A stretch of DNA of 64,000 nucleotides, taken from Pholis gunnellus (Eukaryota > Chordata > Actinopteri > Perciformes > Pholidae). The stretch covers positions 5,833,133 through 5,897,132 of the forward strand of contig OU342804.1 in the NCBI GenBank assembly GCA_910591455.2. Direction: 5' to 3'. The notes under the pieces were generated by a model. That model did not search any database, was not told where the DNA came from, and saw only the letters and a program-made list of their open reading frames with translations. This document shows, piece after piece, positions 13,101-22,520 of this stretch (the stretch's first letter is position 1; each line of letters starts with the position of its first letter). A program made the position numbers and the translations under genes.

Positions 13101-13220
13101 CCATCTATAATATTAAACTCAAAGCCACCATAAAGCATCTCCGTACACATCTGATGCTGTTTTTTGCACTTTGCGCTTTGCAGCAGCAAGAAGGGAGCCG
13201 CCGCGCGCCGCAGGAAGTGA
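848..13220 (+). CDS. tnnt3: Troponin T, fast skeletal muscle type (tnnt3), spliced gene
   Basis: Troponin T is the tropomyosin-binding subunit of troponin on sarcomeric thin filaments; with TnI and TnC it makes contraction calcium dependent. Coding exons read: 848-867, 983-996, 1434-1442 (weak acceptor), 3634-3753, 6322-6339, 6529-6546, 7104-7122, 8148-8193, 8673-8789, 8980-9057, 9688-9801, 9932-10041, 11343-11433, 12235-12275, 13184-13220. All are GT-AG and in phase, giving 852 nt or 283 aa. The start MSDTEEL is the family start, and its exon carries 20 nt of 5' UTR from 828. Residues about 1-70 are a Glu/Pro/Ala-rich variable region. About 74-160 contain APKIPDGEKVDFDD and the KKRQNKDLAELQSLIDAHFE tropomyosin-binding segment. 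About 190-272 hold the TnI/TnC-binding coiled-coil part (KAKELWEWLHNLEAIKYDHC, then LRNRIDELQKHSKK). QKHSKK and KLKRQ fit fast rather than cardiac or slow TnT. Oddity: the protein ends GAAARRK and lacks the usual GRWK-like tail. Paralogue (3a or 3b) is not decided. Confidence 0.93.
1443..2470. other. tnnt3 intron, no recognised element
   Basis: Intron DNA, A/T rich, with no coding or repeat signal that I recognise. A dispersed-repeat copy begins at 2471. Confidence 0.5.
2471..3151 (-). repeat. Dispersed repeat family R1, copy 1 (minus orientation)
   Basis: This family occurs eight times in the window. In plus orientation the order of landmarks is: GCGGCAACCTCCGG-like start, CTGCATTCTCTCT, CCAGGGGGCGACTCCTCTGG, TATAGAAGTCTATGAGAAAA, CAGTAAACATTGTAAACATG, TTTAGAGTCAAACAGACC, GGGCGGGGCTACACAGTGAT, then CTTATATACAGTCTATGG at the end. 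Copy 1 is the reverse complement, slightly longer than the others because of extra GCCATCTTG-type triplet-rich units near 2570-2660. No open reading frame or tRNA-like box is visible. It is probably a non-autonomous transposon or SINE-like unit; class unknown. Confidence 0.85.
3754..5304. other. tnnt3 intron, no recognised gene
   Basis: Unique-looking intron with a CTT triplet run at about 4912-4937. The sequence after 4952 (DEEWDW in the tnnt3 frame) resembles an acidic micro-exon, but no GT donor follows in reach, so it was not called. Confidence 0.5.
5305..5940 (+). repeat. Dispersed repeat R2 with internal 39-bp tandem array
   Basis: The start (gctcgtcatgggtgccaccg, then attctggtgaaatcagat and ctccagcagagacggtccac) matches the reverse complement of 52554-52680, so it is interspersed. 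Inside this copy a 39-bp unit is repeated with starts at 5380, 5419 and 5458 (third copy cut short at about 5480). The following part is CAG/CCT-triplet rich (5560-5600). The open frames through it are an effect of the 39-bp (13-codon) period and GC content, not genes. Confidence 0.75.
5380..5480. repeat. 39-bp minisatellite, about 2.6 units
   Basis: Units beginning ccaccgtgaacagacccaga start at 5380, 5419 and 5458, exactly 39 bp apart and nearly identical. The sequence lies in a tnnt3 intron. Confidence 0.9.
7503..7928 (+). repeat. Dispersed repeat family R1, copy 2
   Basis: Plus orientation, running from the CTGCATTCTCTCT landmark to tatacagtctgtgg. It contains the GGGCGGGGCTACACAGTGAT landmark near 7769 and the atggcgac/atggcgatgg section near 7801-7832. 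It lies in the intron just before the 8148 exon of tnnt3. Confidence 0.85.
8148..13220 (+). CDS. tnnt3: tnnt3 conserved core and C-terminal exons
   Basis: Eight exons encode the constitutive part of troponin T: tropomyosin-binding T1 region (8148-8193, 8673-8789, 8980-9057), a Lys/Arg/Glu helix linker (9688-9801, with the family motif SSMGSGYSSHLQK), a very basic stretch REKKKKI (9932-10041), and the helix pairing with TnI (11343-11433, 12235-12275, 13184-13220). The final exon is short: SKKGAAARRK then TGA. Splice sites are strong. The exon at 11343-11433 sits where mammals have the mutually exclusive pair 16/17; I looked for a second version in the 12276-13183 intron and saw none. Confidence 0.92.
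8256..8500. repeat. Dispersed repeat R3, interrupted by a retrotransposon end
   Basis: The motif ctcaagtactgcacttaagt followed by gaggtacttgtaatgt and atctcagagggaacaattgc recurs in a second copy at about 26570-26890 and in a weaker form near 12380-12560. The family is rich in AAGTACTT-type palindromes. It is split at 8329-8392 by a foreign segment with a 12-bp duplication on both sides. Confidence 0.75.
8317..8404 (-). mobile_element. 5'-truncated non-LTR retrotransposon 3' end with target-site duplication
   Basis: The inserted 64 bp (8329-8392) is (CCAT)n followed by ttttcctccgcttatccggg and tcgggtcgcggtggcagcag. That is the reverse complement of the terminal bases of a fish LINE seen better at 30979-31175, which ends in the tetranucleotide ATGG run. 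It is flanked by identical 12-bp copies of gtttactttcat (8317-8328 and 8393-8404). It is a dead fragment with no coding capacity. Confidence 0.88.
9253..9419. repeat. 34-bp minisatellite in tnnt3 intron
   Basis: About five units of gtatccttatcgtatgcgta plus tgcttatccttatt, the last ones shortened. The whole array uses only TATCC, CGTATG and GCTTATC words. Confidence 0.9.
10042..11342. other. tnnt3 intron, no recognised element
   Basis: Contains short palindromic words near 10442-10510 (cttaagtactgaag, gtcaacgttgac) similar to repeat R3 but too degraded to delimit. No exon was found. Confidence 0.45.
11434..12234. other. tnnt3 intron, no recognised element
   Basis: A/T-rich intron DNA between two strongly supported exons. 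No coding, repeat or RNA signal was recognised. Confidence 0.45.
12300..12560. repeat. CATCGCAGTC tandem run followed by a degraded R3-like repeat
   Basis: Bases 12312-12370 are repeats of a 10-base unit (agtccatcgc with variants). From 12385 the sequence has the ttactcaagtaaaagt and aaaagtactctctatg words of the R3 family. The rest of the intron to 13183 is A/T rich with no other recognised element. Confidence 0.6.
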
Positions 13221-13352
13221 GCGGCTGCTGAGCTTCGGTCAGCCCGGAAAAGAGGCGCCTCCCCTCGGCTACAGCAGCGGCTCAGACCCGGTCGACACCC
13301 GGAGCTCCGGAGCAACTGGACGTCTTAGTGTCTGCTTGATGAATTCAGCTCT

Positions 13353-13358
13353 AATAAA
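13353..13358 (+). terminator. tnnt3: Poly(A) signal of tnnt3
   Basis: AATAAA lies about 135 bases past the TGA stop and is followed by a GT-rich stretch (tgtgtttgtg at about 13381-13390), the usual downstream element. A second AATAAA at about 13392 could act as an alternative. Confidence 0.7.
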
Positions 13359-13370
13359 TACATTTTAAAA

Positions 13371-15137
13371 ATGTCATCACTGTGTTTGTGTAATAAAATA
13401 CAAAAAATAGATTCAGACAATAAAATGTCAGAATTATTGATCATCCAGCCTGCATGTCGAAGTTTGTATCAATCAATCTGTTTAATTATTAGCTTCTAAT
13501 AAACAGTAGGTTCATGCAGTTAAACTGCCTTTTCTTTTGACTGTTTCACAAACTTGTATCTGAAGGGAACACTATTGTTGTATGTGTTTTTATATATTAT
13601 ACATAATGATATGCAACTGTAAACATACACACATTTTAAAGTATTTTTAAAAATCACAAATTTTACTTTACTTTTTTTAAATCAAAAGTATTGTGCAGAG
13701 CTCCTGGGAGGTGACACTCTGCTGACCCTCCAGAAAAGATTCGTATTGAGCTTCTCTGGGGGAAAGTAAACTCCCTTTTCGGGCAAGTGGGATGCCTCAT
13801 GCAGTTGGCCCATCCGAAAAATAAATGTGATCTTTATTAGTGTCCTATATTTAGTAAAACATATGACAAATCCGTTGTAATCTACTAGAAGAGAGTTTAC
13901 GTTAGTTAGCTGTTAGCTAGTTGCTAGCTAAGTTAGCAGCTAGCTAAATTAGCTAGCTGTTAGCTAAGCTAGCTAGCTTAACGAGGAATGAACCTGGAGC
14001 TGACCAAGGAGGATTTCACGCACAGAATGACGTCAGACATGTGAGTACAACAACCCTTCTGTGTTTGTTGTAGTGTGTGTACGTGTGTGGGTGTGGGTGT
14101 GTACACCTTGTGCACAAACAATGCATCTTAATGTGTGTTTATATCGTTAAAACATCTCTTTGTTGTTGGTTTGGTGATGTTCTTCCTTTGTTGCTGGCTC
14201 TGTGTTTATTACTGGTCATTTTCACATAATCGTGTGAGTTTTGTCTTCATTCTGCTTCATTCTTGTGTTGCTACACAGAGGAAGTGTATAGTTAGGGTTG
14301 GTTAGTTATTCACAGTAAATCTCTGTCAGTGGAAGATAAGTTATTGTTGGTTTGGACACGAGGCTTCTGGAGTGTTTCTCCATTTATTTTGAAACACAAG
14401 ATTGTGTGTGTACATTTTAAAATTACATTTTCCCAGTGAGGGATTAATAAAGTACTTGTTCTTCGTCAGCTGACCTAATTATTACTTTTATCTAAGTACA
14501 TTTTTACACAAGGAACTTTACTGTAGCTCCAGTATTATTCATGTATGAATTGTTGAAAGTCCACAAGCTGTCAGTTACATCTCACGGCCTTCATCATGGG
14601 GAAAAATAATGACATCTTTGTGACACAAAAAGTTATTAAGAAAGCTCCCATGCTGTTAATTAAAATTTAAAATAAAAAGATTTTCAGCTTAAATGTCACC
14701 GTAACAGCTTCAAAGTCACTTAGTTGTATAACTCGGCCATATAAGGGTCTTCTATGATGAGTGAAGTATTCACACTTATCAATATATTCATATCATTTCT
14801 GTCTGCACCACCAAATTAGAATATTCTAAGTTTTGTAAAAATAATTTCCTGAAAATTTGGCATCAGAATCAACCGTACGATTTAGGTTGTGATGCTGTAA
14901 CGCTACTTTAATCAATATTCAGTATTAACGATGGATGAAATGTGTACCTGAAGGAGTTCGATCATCCTCACAAACTTTGGTTTTTAGTTGCATAACATGT
15001 TTGGAACAAAAGAGGAAAAGATTCAAAGAAAAATGAGAAAAAAGAACAAAAGTGAAGCGTTTCAGTTTATAATCGAGGCTCCATTAATACAATATTAGAG
15101 AAAAACATTTAAAGATTCTACTGAATATAAATATTTC
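13371..15137. other. Intergenic region between tnnt3 and MyoD 3' ends
   Basis: The two genes converge here. The only clear structure is a run of overlapping GCTAGC/TTAGCT palindromic words at about 13900-13982, which can fold on itself. The rest looks unique. A possible short + exon at 13989-14040 was examined and rejected (see rejected list). Confidence 0.5.
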
Positions 15138-15143
15138 TTTATT
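15138..15143 (-). terminator. myod2: Candidate poly(A) signal of MyoD
   Basis: AATAAA on the minus strand, 358 bases past the MyoD stop codon; the intervening 3' UTR includes the (CA/TG)n at 15212-15284. No better hexamer lies closer. Confidence 0.5.
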
Positions 15144-15209
15144 AAAATGCCATTCACTCATAAATAATACATAGAAACATATGACACAACAATCGCAGCA
15201 TCCCTTGTA

Positions 15210-15211
<2 letters not shown>

Positions 15212-15284
<73 letters not shown>
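15212..15284. repeat. (TG)n microsatellite, about 36 units
   Basis: Pure TG repeat, probably inside the MyoD 3' UTR, where it would be transcribed as (CA)n. Confidence 0.95.
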
Positions 15285-15286
<2 letters not shown>

Positions 15287-15500
15287 TATGAACAAACCGC
15301 TCTTATTTACAGATTTATAAAATGGTCCTCAGTTCTCATCTCTGCAGCAGAAATGAGTCTTTTTTTCCCGATGAGAGTAATAAAACATAACAGCAGCGTT
15401 CAGTTTGTTCAGGAGGATAAAAACTGAAGAAAATCAAACTTCAGGAAAATAAAGTTAGTTTTGTGTTTGTGTGGAATACGAGTCCTCGGCTCCGTCGGGT

Positions 15501-17671
15501 TCACAGCGGCTCGTAGATGCTGTTGGGTTCAGCGGAGGAGCTGGAGCCTGCAGGGCTGCTCTGAGGTGATCCGGGGCCCCGGGGGACCACGCTGTCCCCT
15601 GGAGGGGCCACCGCCGGATCTGTGCTGATCCGCTCCACGATGCTGGACAAACAATCCAAACTGGAGACGAGCGACGGTTTACTGCTGCTGGAATCTGTCG
15701 AGAGAGAAACGGGCAACATTTAGTTTTTATTTCTTATTGTTATTATTATGACAGATGTGTCACATGAGGAGAAGTTGCTCGTATTAAAGAACAGCCAGGT
15801 AACGGTCATATTGACAGAGGCAGAGATCATATTAATAAGAGTAAATGGTCATATTTAAAGCTAGAGTTGGTACTCTTCAAAAAACATATATTTTTTATAT
15901 TTGTAGATATTCTCTTTTCCAGACAGCAATCTATAAATCTAATGCTCTGACAAAAACAAAAATATAATCTGTAGCTGTAATAAACCTGTCCATCCAATTA
16001 GTTATAAAATGAAAGCTTCATGTCTTAAAGCTGCATTCTCTCTAATGTCCACCAGAGGGCGACTCCTCTGGTTGTATATCACTGTGTAGCCCCGCCCGAA
16101 AGCATACCCTGCTTTATGGTCTGTTTGACTCTAAATGGACCATAATTTACTAAATGAACATCATGCTGTATTGAAGAAGACTTGAGACTAGAGATTGAGA
16201 CCATAAACTCATGTTTACAATGTTTACTGAGGTAATAAATCAAGTCATTTTCTCATAGACTTCTATACAACCAGAGGAGTCACATCAAAGAAGAATCCGG
16301 TTAATTTACAAACACACTGTCAGAGATGAGGTGTGTGAAACAGAAAGTGGTCACATTACAAACCCCGTAAAGTAGAAACGCGTCATATTAAAGGTGAAAC
16401 TGACCATCTGTGTGTCTGCAGTACGAACCGTCGCTGTTCTCACTCCTGGTCGAACACGGAGAGATGAAATCCATCTGCAAACAGATCGACACCGTCGACT
16501 TCAGTCAGGAAAATTATGATGTATGATCAATTAATGAATAAGATGGAATGTAACTCTTCACCACGATTTATGTGTAAAACAGATCTATTCGGCAACTTAA
16601 TGAAGTTATTTTAAACAGTAACTATTCTGCACGGGTTGCTGAGATTTTAACTTTAATAACAAGATAAGTCAAATGTAAAATAATCAGTTGTATCACATCT
16701 GTGTGAGTTTTCCTGCACATCAATTCTTCTCTTCATTCTATATTTAGCATGTAATTAGCATTTTTACATAAAAAAGGACATCAGATGTTGATCTGCTCCA
16801 CTCTTCTGCTAATTCCTTAAATCCAAACTTTGCTGTCCAACAAAACAAGAATTTATTTTAGAAAATCTCATCGTGCGTTTATTTCCTACATTCAATACTT
16901 GAAACTGACTTCAAAGAGCATATTTCCTGGTTTCGTGGAAAATATCTGAAATATTTTGGCCTGTAAAGGTATTTTAAATGTGACTCTGTACACTGAACAC
17001 GTATCAAAGCGCTGCGGTCAAAAGAAAGAAGCCAAACACATTCCGAACATTGCCGGAGGCAGCAGGTGAGCCGCTCAGCTGTCGGTGGGACTCACCGGGC
17101 CGTCGGAGCAGTTGGAGCAGTTGGATCGGGGGCTGCAGGGGTCCGAGTCCCCGCTGTAGTGCTCCAGCTGCGGGTAGAAGCCGTCGTCCCGGCCGCCCCT
17201 CAGCAGCGTCTGCAGGGACTCGATGTAGCTGATGGCGTTGCGTAGGATCTCCACTTTGGGCAGCCGCTGGTTGGGATTGGCCGCCGTGCAGCGCTTCAGG
17301 GTCTCGAAGGCGTCGTTGACCTTCCCGAGCCGCCGCCTCTCCCGCGTCGTGGCCGCTTTCCTCCGGTCCTCGTGGGACGTCTTCCTCTTGCAGGCCTTGC
17401 ACGCCCAAAGCAGGCATCGCCCCGTCTGGTGGAGGCCCCCCGGGGCCCTCACATGCTCGTCCTCCTCCTCCTCCTCCTCCTCGTCCTCGTCCTCCTCTGC
17501 GACCGGGACGTGGTGGTGGTGATGAAGATTGTCCTCTGGTTTCAGCAGGCCGGCGTGCAGCAGCCGCGAGTCCAGGTCGTCAAAAAAGTTCATGTTGGTG
17601 GTGCTGAAGCAGGGGTCATCGTAGAAGTCATCGGCCGAGGAGAGAGGGAAGGAAAGGTCGGACAGATCCAT
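15501..17671 (-). CDS. myod2: MyoD family myogenic bHLH transcription factor (MyoD2-like)
   Basis: Nuclear myogenic regulator that binds CANNTG E-boxes as a heterodimer with E proteins. Three exons read 5' to 3': 17671-17096, 16474-16405, 15694-15501 (576, 70 and 194 nt; GT-AG, in frame), giving 279 aa, normal for MyoD. Residues 1-30 match the MyoD activation domain (DDFYDDPCF). His run 50-54, acidic run 59-72. Residues 86-97 are the His/Cys region CLLWACKACKRK; basic region and HLH are about 98-156 (RRKAATTRERRRL, then NPNQRLPKVEILRNAISYIE). Helix III lies at about 224-240 (SSLDCLSSIVERIS); the end is IYEPL. Ala107-Thr108 and Lys117 of the myogenic code are present, but the usual Met after AAT is Thr109. 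MDLSDLSFPLSS, the acidic insert and the diverged exon 2 favour MyoD2 over the very conserved MyoD1; this is my judgement without an alignment. It is transcribed in the same direction as otog, as OTOG-MYOD1 is in mammals. Confidence 0.95.
16022..16290. repeat. R1 repeat, copy 3, internally inverted
   Basis: In MyoD intron 2. It begins in plus orientation (aagctgcattctctctaatg to cctctggttgtata) and then jumps to the minus-orientation sequence (gtgtagccccgccc to acaaccagaggagtc). Both ends therefore carry the same cctctggttgtata word as an inverted pair. Confidence 0.85.
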
Positions 17672-17769
17672 CGGGGCAGAAGAAGAAGAAGAAGAAGAAG
17701 TTCCTCAGTAAAGGAAGAAGTCTCCTCTTCAATAAAAGAGAGAAAAAGAAAGGCGTCTCCTGTCAAAGT

Positions 17770-17868
17770 CAGCTGATTTAAGAAGTAGAATGTGTCTCAG
17801 AGGAGGTGAGAGGGTTTAAAGGGACAGTCTGTAACCTCACCTCCCTCAGCTGCTTGCTCTTTATAAAG
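17770..17868 (-). promoter_or_regulatory. myod2: Proximal promoter of MyoD: TATA-like box and E-boxes
   Basis: On the minus strand CTTTATAAAG (17859-17868) sits about 190 bases before the ATG. CAGCTG E-boxes occur at 17847-17852 and 17770-17775. With a start about 30 bases after TATAAA, the first E-box would lie between TATA box and start site, and the second in the 5' UTR. MyoD-family factors auto-activate through CAGCTG sites, so feedback is plausible but inferred. Confidence 0.6.
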
Positions 17869-17916
17869 GAGTCAGTTTGTAGGCGGGGCTCTGGTGTCAG
17901 TGACCAATGATCTGAG

Positions 17917-17918
<2 letters not shown>

Positions 17919-17960
<42 letters not shown>
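17919..17960. repeat. (GT)n microsatellite upstream of the MyoD promoter
   Basis: About 21 uninterrupted GT units beginning roughly 50 bases upstream of the TATA-like element. Confidence 0.95.
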
Positions 17961-17964
<4 letters not shown>

Positions 17965-18440
17965 GCAACAAAAAGGAAGCAATAAAAAAAGTCCATTATT
18001 TTAGTCCTAAAGACGATCGTTGTGCATGAAACAACGTTCTGTACGCAAAAGTTAACCTTTCATCACAGTTTCACCTCGATGAAGGAAGTCACACCGTGTG
18101 GTCTGAGCTGACTGCTCTGTGACCATGTTTACGTATTTCACTTAGTTTACCTTCTCACTGTTCTCATTGTTCTCATTGTTCTCGTGCAGCGTTCTATAAA
18201 CAAAATGAGTGAGACGTAATTCATAAATATCTCCAGAAAGGTTTCCTCCTTTACATTAAAATAAGGTGTCAGTGTGTCAGTAACGTTACAGCAGCTTACA
18301 CGTCATTATATTTCACTTTTATTATTTAAATCTGTGAAGCACTACTTTTGTCCGGTTGATTCAGACTGACGGACATGTGACTGCTGTCTGACGTCTGCTG
18401 AGGAGGTCATGATGTCACACACTCGTCACGCCTCTGATCT

Positions 18441-18444
<4 letters not shown>

Positions 18445-18482
<38 letters not shown>
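18445..18482. repeat. (GT)n microsatellite
   Basis: About 18 GT units in the MyoD-otog intergenic region. Confidence 0.95.
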
Positions 18483-18484
<2 letters not shown>

Positions 18485-18871
18485 CATGGACAACAGTTTT
18501 ACACAATTTGTCCAAACAGGTGAAATGATCTCAACTCTCAGACTCGTCTCTTTTGTAGATTTTATCTTTAACTGTGCTGAAATCACAATTAAGTTGAGAC
18601 ACTAAAGCGCTAAAGCGCTGGTATATTTATATTTAGAGGTTTTGGTCTATTTTTCTTTCATAACACGACTTCTTTCAGACTAGAGGAAAGAAAACATCCA
18701 AAATACACATTCAGGTGTTTATTTTACTATTTTGTCTTTTTACGTCTGTAGATTTCTCCTAAATTCACCAAAAGTTATCATTACATAATGCTTCATTTAC
18801 ATATTTAAACAAAACATTTCAGAAAACCTGTAACACAATAAATACTCCTCTTAATGTGAGTGATGAAGTGG

Positions 18872-19442
18872 TGAAGTTTCATGGTGATATCTATGAGTTC
18901 ATGTTTTGACCCTATTCACCTGTAGAGTCTTCTAAATGTCTGTAATTGAACTAAACGTCTCTTTAAAGGACGTTTTCTCTGAATGAGTTTGTTCTCAGAC
19001 TCTGATCCAGAAATCTCCACTTCAGCAGCTCTTACATACACCAAACTTTACACGTTCATTCCTCTCTATGTTCTGAAGGTTCACTCAGAGGGGTTTGTTC
19101 ACACAGCATTCACAGACTCATTTATACTACATTTAATAATAAAACATGTCTGTTGACAGTATTTTATGATTGATGGAGTGATACAAATATATATCATAAA
19201 CCTTTTCTGTAAAAACCTTTGACTCTAATATGTCAACATGAAAGAAGACTTTTGAACCTAACTTCATACAATGTTCAGATTGATGTTCTTGAAATAAGAT
19301 CAAAGATACTTTCTCATTTCAGAAAATATGAAATAAAATATAAAATAAATATATTTGAGGTCAACCAACAACCTTTTATTTTTTACGTAACGCACAACTT
19401 TAAACCAAAATAACTAATTTTAATCAAACTTTAAAACACTTT
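18872..19442 (+). repeat. Dispersed repeat R4, copy 1
   Basis: Starts gaagtttcatggtgatatct and runs through cctattcacctgtagagtct, acaccaaactttacacgttc and aaaacctttgactctaatat to the gaggtcaaccaacaa region. The same order appears at 21872-22382, and an internally deleted reverse copy near 43690-43760. No open frame. Confidence 0.85.
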
Positions 19443-20469
19443 ATATATCTTATTATTAGATTTAATTTTAACAGCTGTGCTTTGAACTTTTTTCCTGCAG
19501 ATGAAAATGATTCACTCTTGGGGCATATTTTTAGAAATTGTGTTACTTTGTATTGTTCCTGTCAAATAAAGTAATGAACTAAAAAACTAATAATAATAAA
19601 TAAGAAAAGCTAAACTAAAAATATGTCACCTGAAGAGGTGCGACGCCAAAACAAATCTAAAGTTCCTTTTTATGGAATATGAGTTTAAGAATTGGTGTGT
19701 GGGTTTGATTGATATTCTTTACATTTTATTTATATAAAATGTCCCACAGCAACCTAAAGTGTTGCTGTGGGACAGAACGGCTCACTTCTCAGACTCAGTT
19801 AAATTTAGCAGCTCGTGAAATCGAAGACAAGTGCCCTTTAACTCCCCCCCCCCCCCCCCCCCCCCCCGACTCTCACACCTCCTCGTTTCGACAAATTCAG
19901 ATAAACCAAAGAACATGAACGTGAACAGCAGAAACAGATGCTTGGATATTTAGAATTTTTATTAAAAAGGTTAAATACACAAATGTACAACAGTGTTGAC
20001 AAAAATATAGTAACAAATAAATAAAATGTAAATAAAAATAGTTCAAACTGTTATTTTGTTGCATGAAATGCTAACAAAAAGTGTCAAATAATTGCATTAA
20101 ATCTGTAGTGTTCTGAAGGTGAAATATTAATAGACTGTTAAACATTTAGAGGAAAAATAAATGGAAATTATAATAATAGTTTTGCACTATGAGGTGTATT
20201 ATTTGCTACAACACGTATAAGAAGAAACACAAACTGATCAGTGGGGAAAGTAATAAAGTTACTCAGGCAGGTTTCTGTTCATCTAATTACATCCTGCAGT
20301 GATTTAAGATTTTCTCCGGTCGGCTGAAAGGAGACGCCAGTTATTTGACATTTTTTCGTGTTGTCAGCAAATCCAGTGAAAAGGTCAAAACCAACAACGT
20401 GATAGTTTGTCTCTTGATGAATTATGACTTCCTGTCTGTGGCTCTCAGCTCCAGGTCCATTGGTTCTTA

Positions 20470-21028
20470 CCAGGCGGAGACCTCCGGTTCTAAAACGTGA
20501 AGTCAAAGCTTCACGTGTTAAAGCTGCATTCTCTCTAGTGTCCACCAGGGGGCGACTCCTCTGGTTGTATAGAAGTCTATGAGAAAATGACTCTACTTCT
20601 CTCTTGATTTATTACCTCAGTAAACATTGTAAACATGAGTTTATGGTCTCAATCTCTAGTTTCAAGTCTTCTTCAATACAGCATGATGTTCATTTCGTAA
20701 ATGATGGTCCATTTAGAGTCAAACAGACCATAAAGCAGGGTATGCTTTAGGGCGGGGCTACACAGTGATTGACAGGTCTCTACCACGGAGTTGTCCGTGT
20801 TTTCATCTCACGACTTTAACTTTCACTGTGTTTTCACTTCATGGAAGTTAATTGTAACATTTTAGTCACCGAGTCTTATCAGCGTTCAGTTGTACTTAGC
20901 TCCGCCCTCTCGTGTCACTTCTGGTTTAAAAAAAACAAGATGGCGACGGCCAAAATGCCGAACACTCGAGGCTTCAAAACGGGTGATGTCACAGTGACTA
21001 CGTCCACTTCTTAGATACAGTGTGTGCT
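20470..21028 (+). repeat. R1 repeat, copy 4
   Basis: Long plus-orientation copy starting caggcggagacctccggttc and ending at acttcttagatacagtgtgt. It retains the aaaacaagatggcgacggcc section that is deleted in some copies. Confidence 0.88.
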
Positions 21029-21871
21029 TCTTACTGAACACAGCTTTCATCTCTTTTAAAAGTCCCAGTCATTTTCGAAGGCAGCTGCTCACTTTAGTTT
21101 CAGGAGATGTTTGTTTGCAGATTATAATCCGACTTTTCCTTTAATTCAACTCGATAGAAATGTGTGGTTTCAGTTTGGAGGGAGAGACTGAGCTCTAATC
21201 CTGCAGTGGTACACTAAACATCCCAGTCTGCTCTTATAATCCCACATTAAACCCCAGAGGCGGTTGTAAGGCGGCCGGCGCCGGACGCGACTCCCTGCAG
21301 CTGGAACTCAGCCCGAAAAGGCATTCGAGAAAGCAGCCAATCAGAGGCCAGCTGAGGGGCGAGCACGGACCAATCCCTGTCGAGCAACGATACAATATTT
21401 TTGATTGCTTGTCAGCTGTCAGACCGTCAGAACTTCAGAATTTCAGAACTACTTCCACTTCTCTCCTCTTTAGGCAAAGGAACCCATTAAAACCAAACTG
21501 TACTGTTTGTACATATCGACTGTATAAATAAAATACCAATAATCTACGTCAGCGTGCCCTCAATGTCCCCGTGTTTATTACTGTAACATGTTGTGACACC
21601 GTCGGACAGTCGATGCTGATTTGTGGAGAAATGTTCTGCTTTCCAGTCTTGTTGTTGACCGGCGGCCTCGCCCCCCCGCCCTGATTCCTCACAGTCCTGT
21701 TCATGTGTGTGTGAGTGTGATGCCTGGAAGCGTCACACCTCCGCACTCCTACTTCCCTCTTACGCCATGTCGTGACTCAGATATCAGATGTGTGGGAGGC
21801 TCGGTGTTTACGGATAATGTATCTTTGGACCAGCTGAACACTAATGTATCTGTATTTAGTAGTGGTTTTAA

Positions 21872-22382
21872 TGAAGTTTCATGGTGATATCTATGAGTTC
21901 ATGTTTTGACCCTATTCACCTGTAGAGTCTCTAAACGTCTGTAATTGAACTAAACGTCTCTTTAAAGGACGTTTTCTCTTATGTTTTCTCTTACATACAC
22001 CAAACTTTACACGTTCATTCCTCTCTATGTTCTGAAGGTTAACTCAGAGGGGTTTGTTCACACAGCACTCACAGACTCATTTATACGACATTTATTAATA
22101 AAAACATGTTGACAGTATTTTATGATTGATGGAGTGATACAAATAAATCTTTTCTGTAAAAACCTTTGACTCTAATATGTCAACAACATGAAAGAAGAAC
22201 TTTGAACCTGACTTCATCAACTGTTCACTTTTCAGTTCAGGAAATTAGCACATTTAAAAGATAATGCCTCATTTGCATATTTACATATAACATTTCAGAA
22301 TATATAAAATATATATGTGAGGTCGACCAACAAGGTTTTTACGTTACACAAAACTTGAATCCTAAACACTTTTTAAACGTTA
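21872..22382 (+). repeat. Dispersed repeat R4, copy 2
   Basis: Same orientation and order as 18872-19442, about 3 kb away, with small indels (for example the shorter gagtctctaaacgtctgt) and retaining aatgcctcatttgcatattt. Confidence 0.85.
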
Positions 22383-22439
22383 TCTGATGATGAATTTTAC
22401 ATATTGTGTTATAAATATGCAGACTGCCCATTGCTGCTT

Positions 22440-22520
22440 GAAACTGGGATATTGCAATTAAATATATATATGAATATGTATTTTTGATTTTGGGTGAACT
22501 GTCCCTTTAAGAGAATATAA
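22440..22520 (+). repeat. End of a further interspersed repeat (GGGTGAACTGTCCCTTTAAG)
   Basis: The word tttgattttgggtgaactgt followed by ccctttaag recurs at about 63736-63770 (tttgattttggggtgaactg, then tccctttaagg). Boundaries on the left are not clear. Confidence 0.6.

Noticed and set aside
13989..16528. An apparent two-exon + gene (MNLELTKEDFTHRM, then YEPSLFSLLVEHGEMKSICK) overlapping MyoD on the other strand
   Set aside because: The only GT donor after the first piece leaves two bases and puts the second piece into another frame that stops soon. The reverse strand of the second piece is MyoD exon 2 (MDFISPCSTRSENSDG) with proper splice sites, so the + reading is a shadow.
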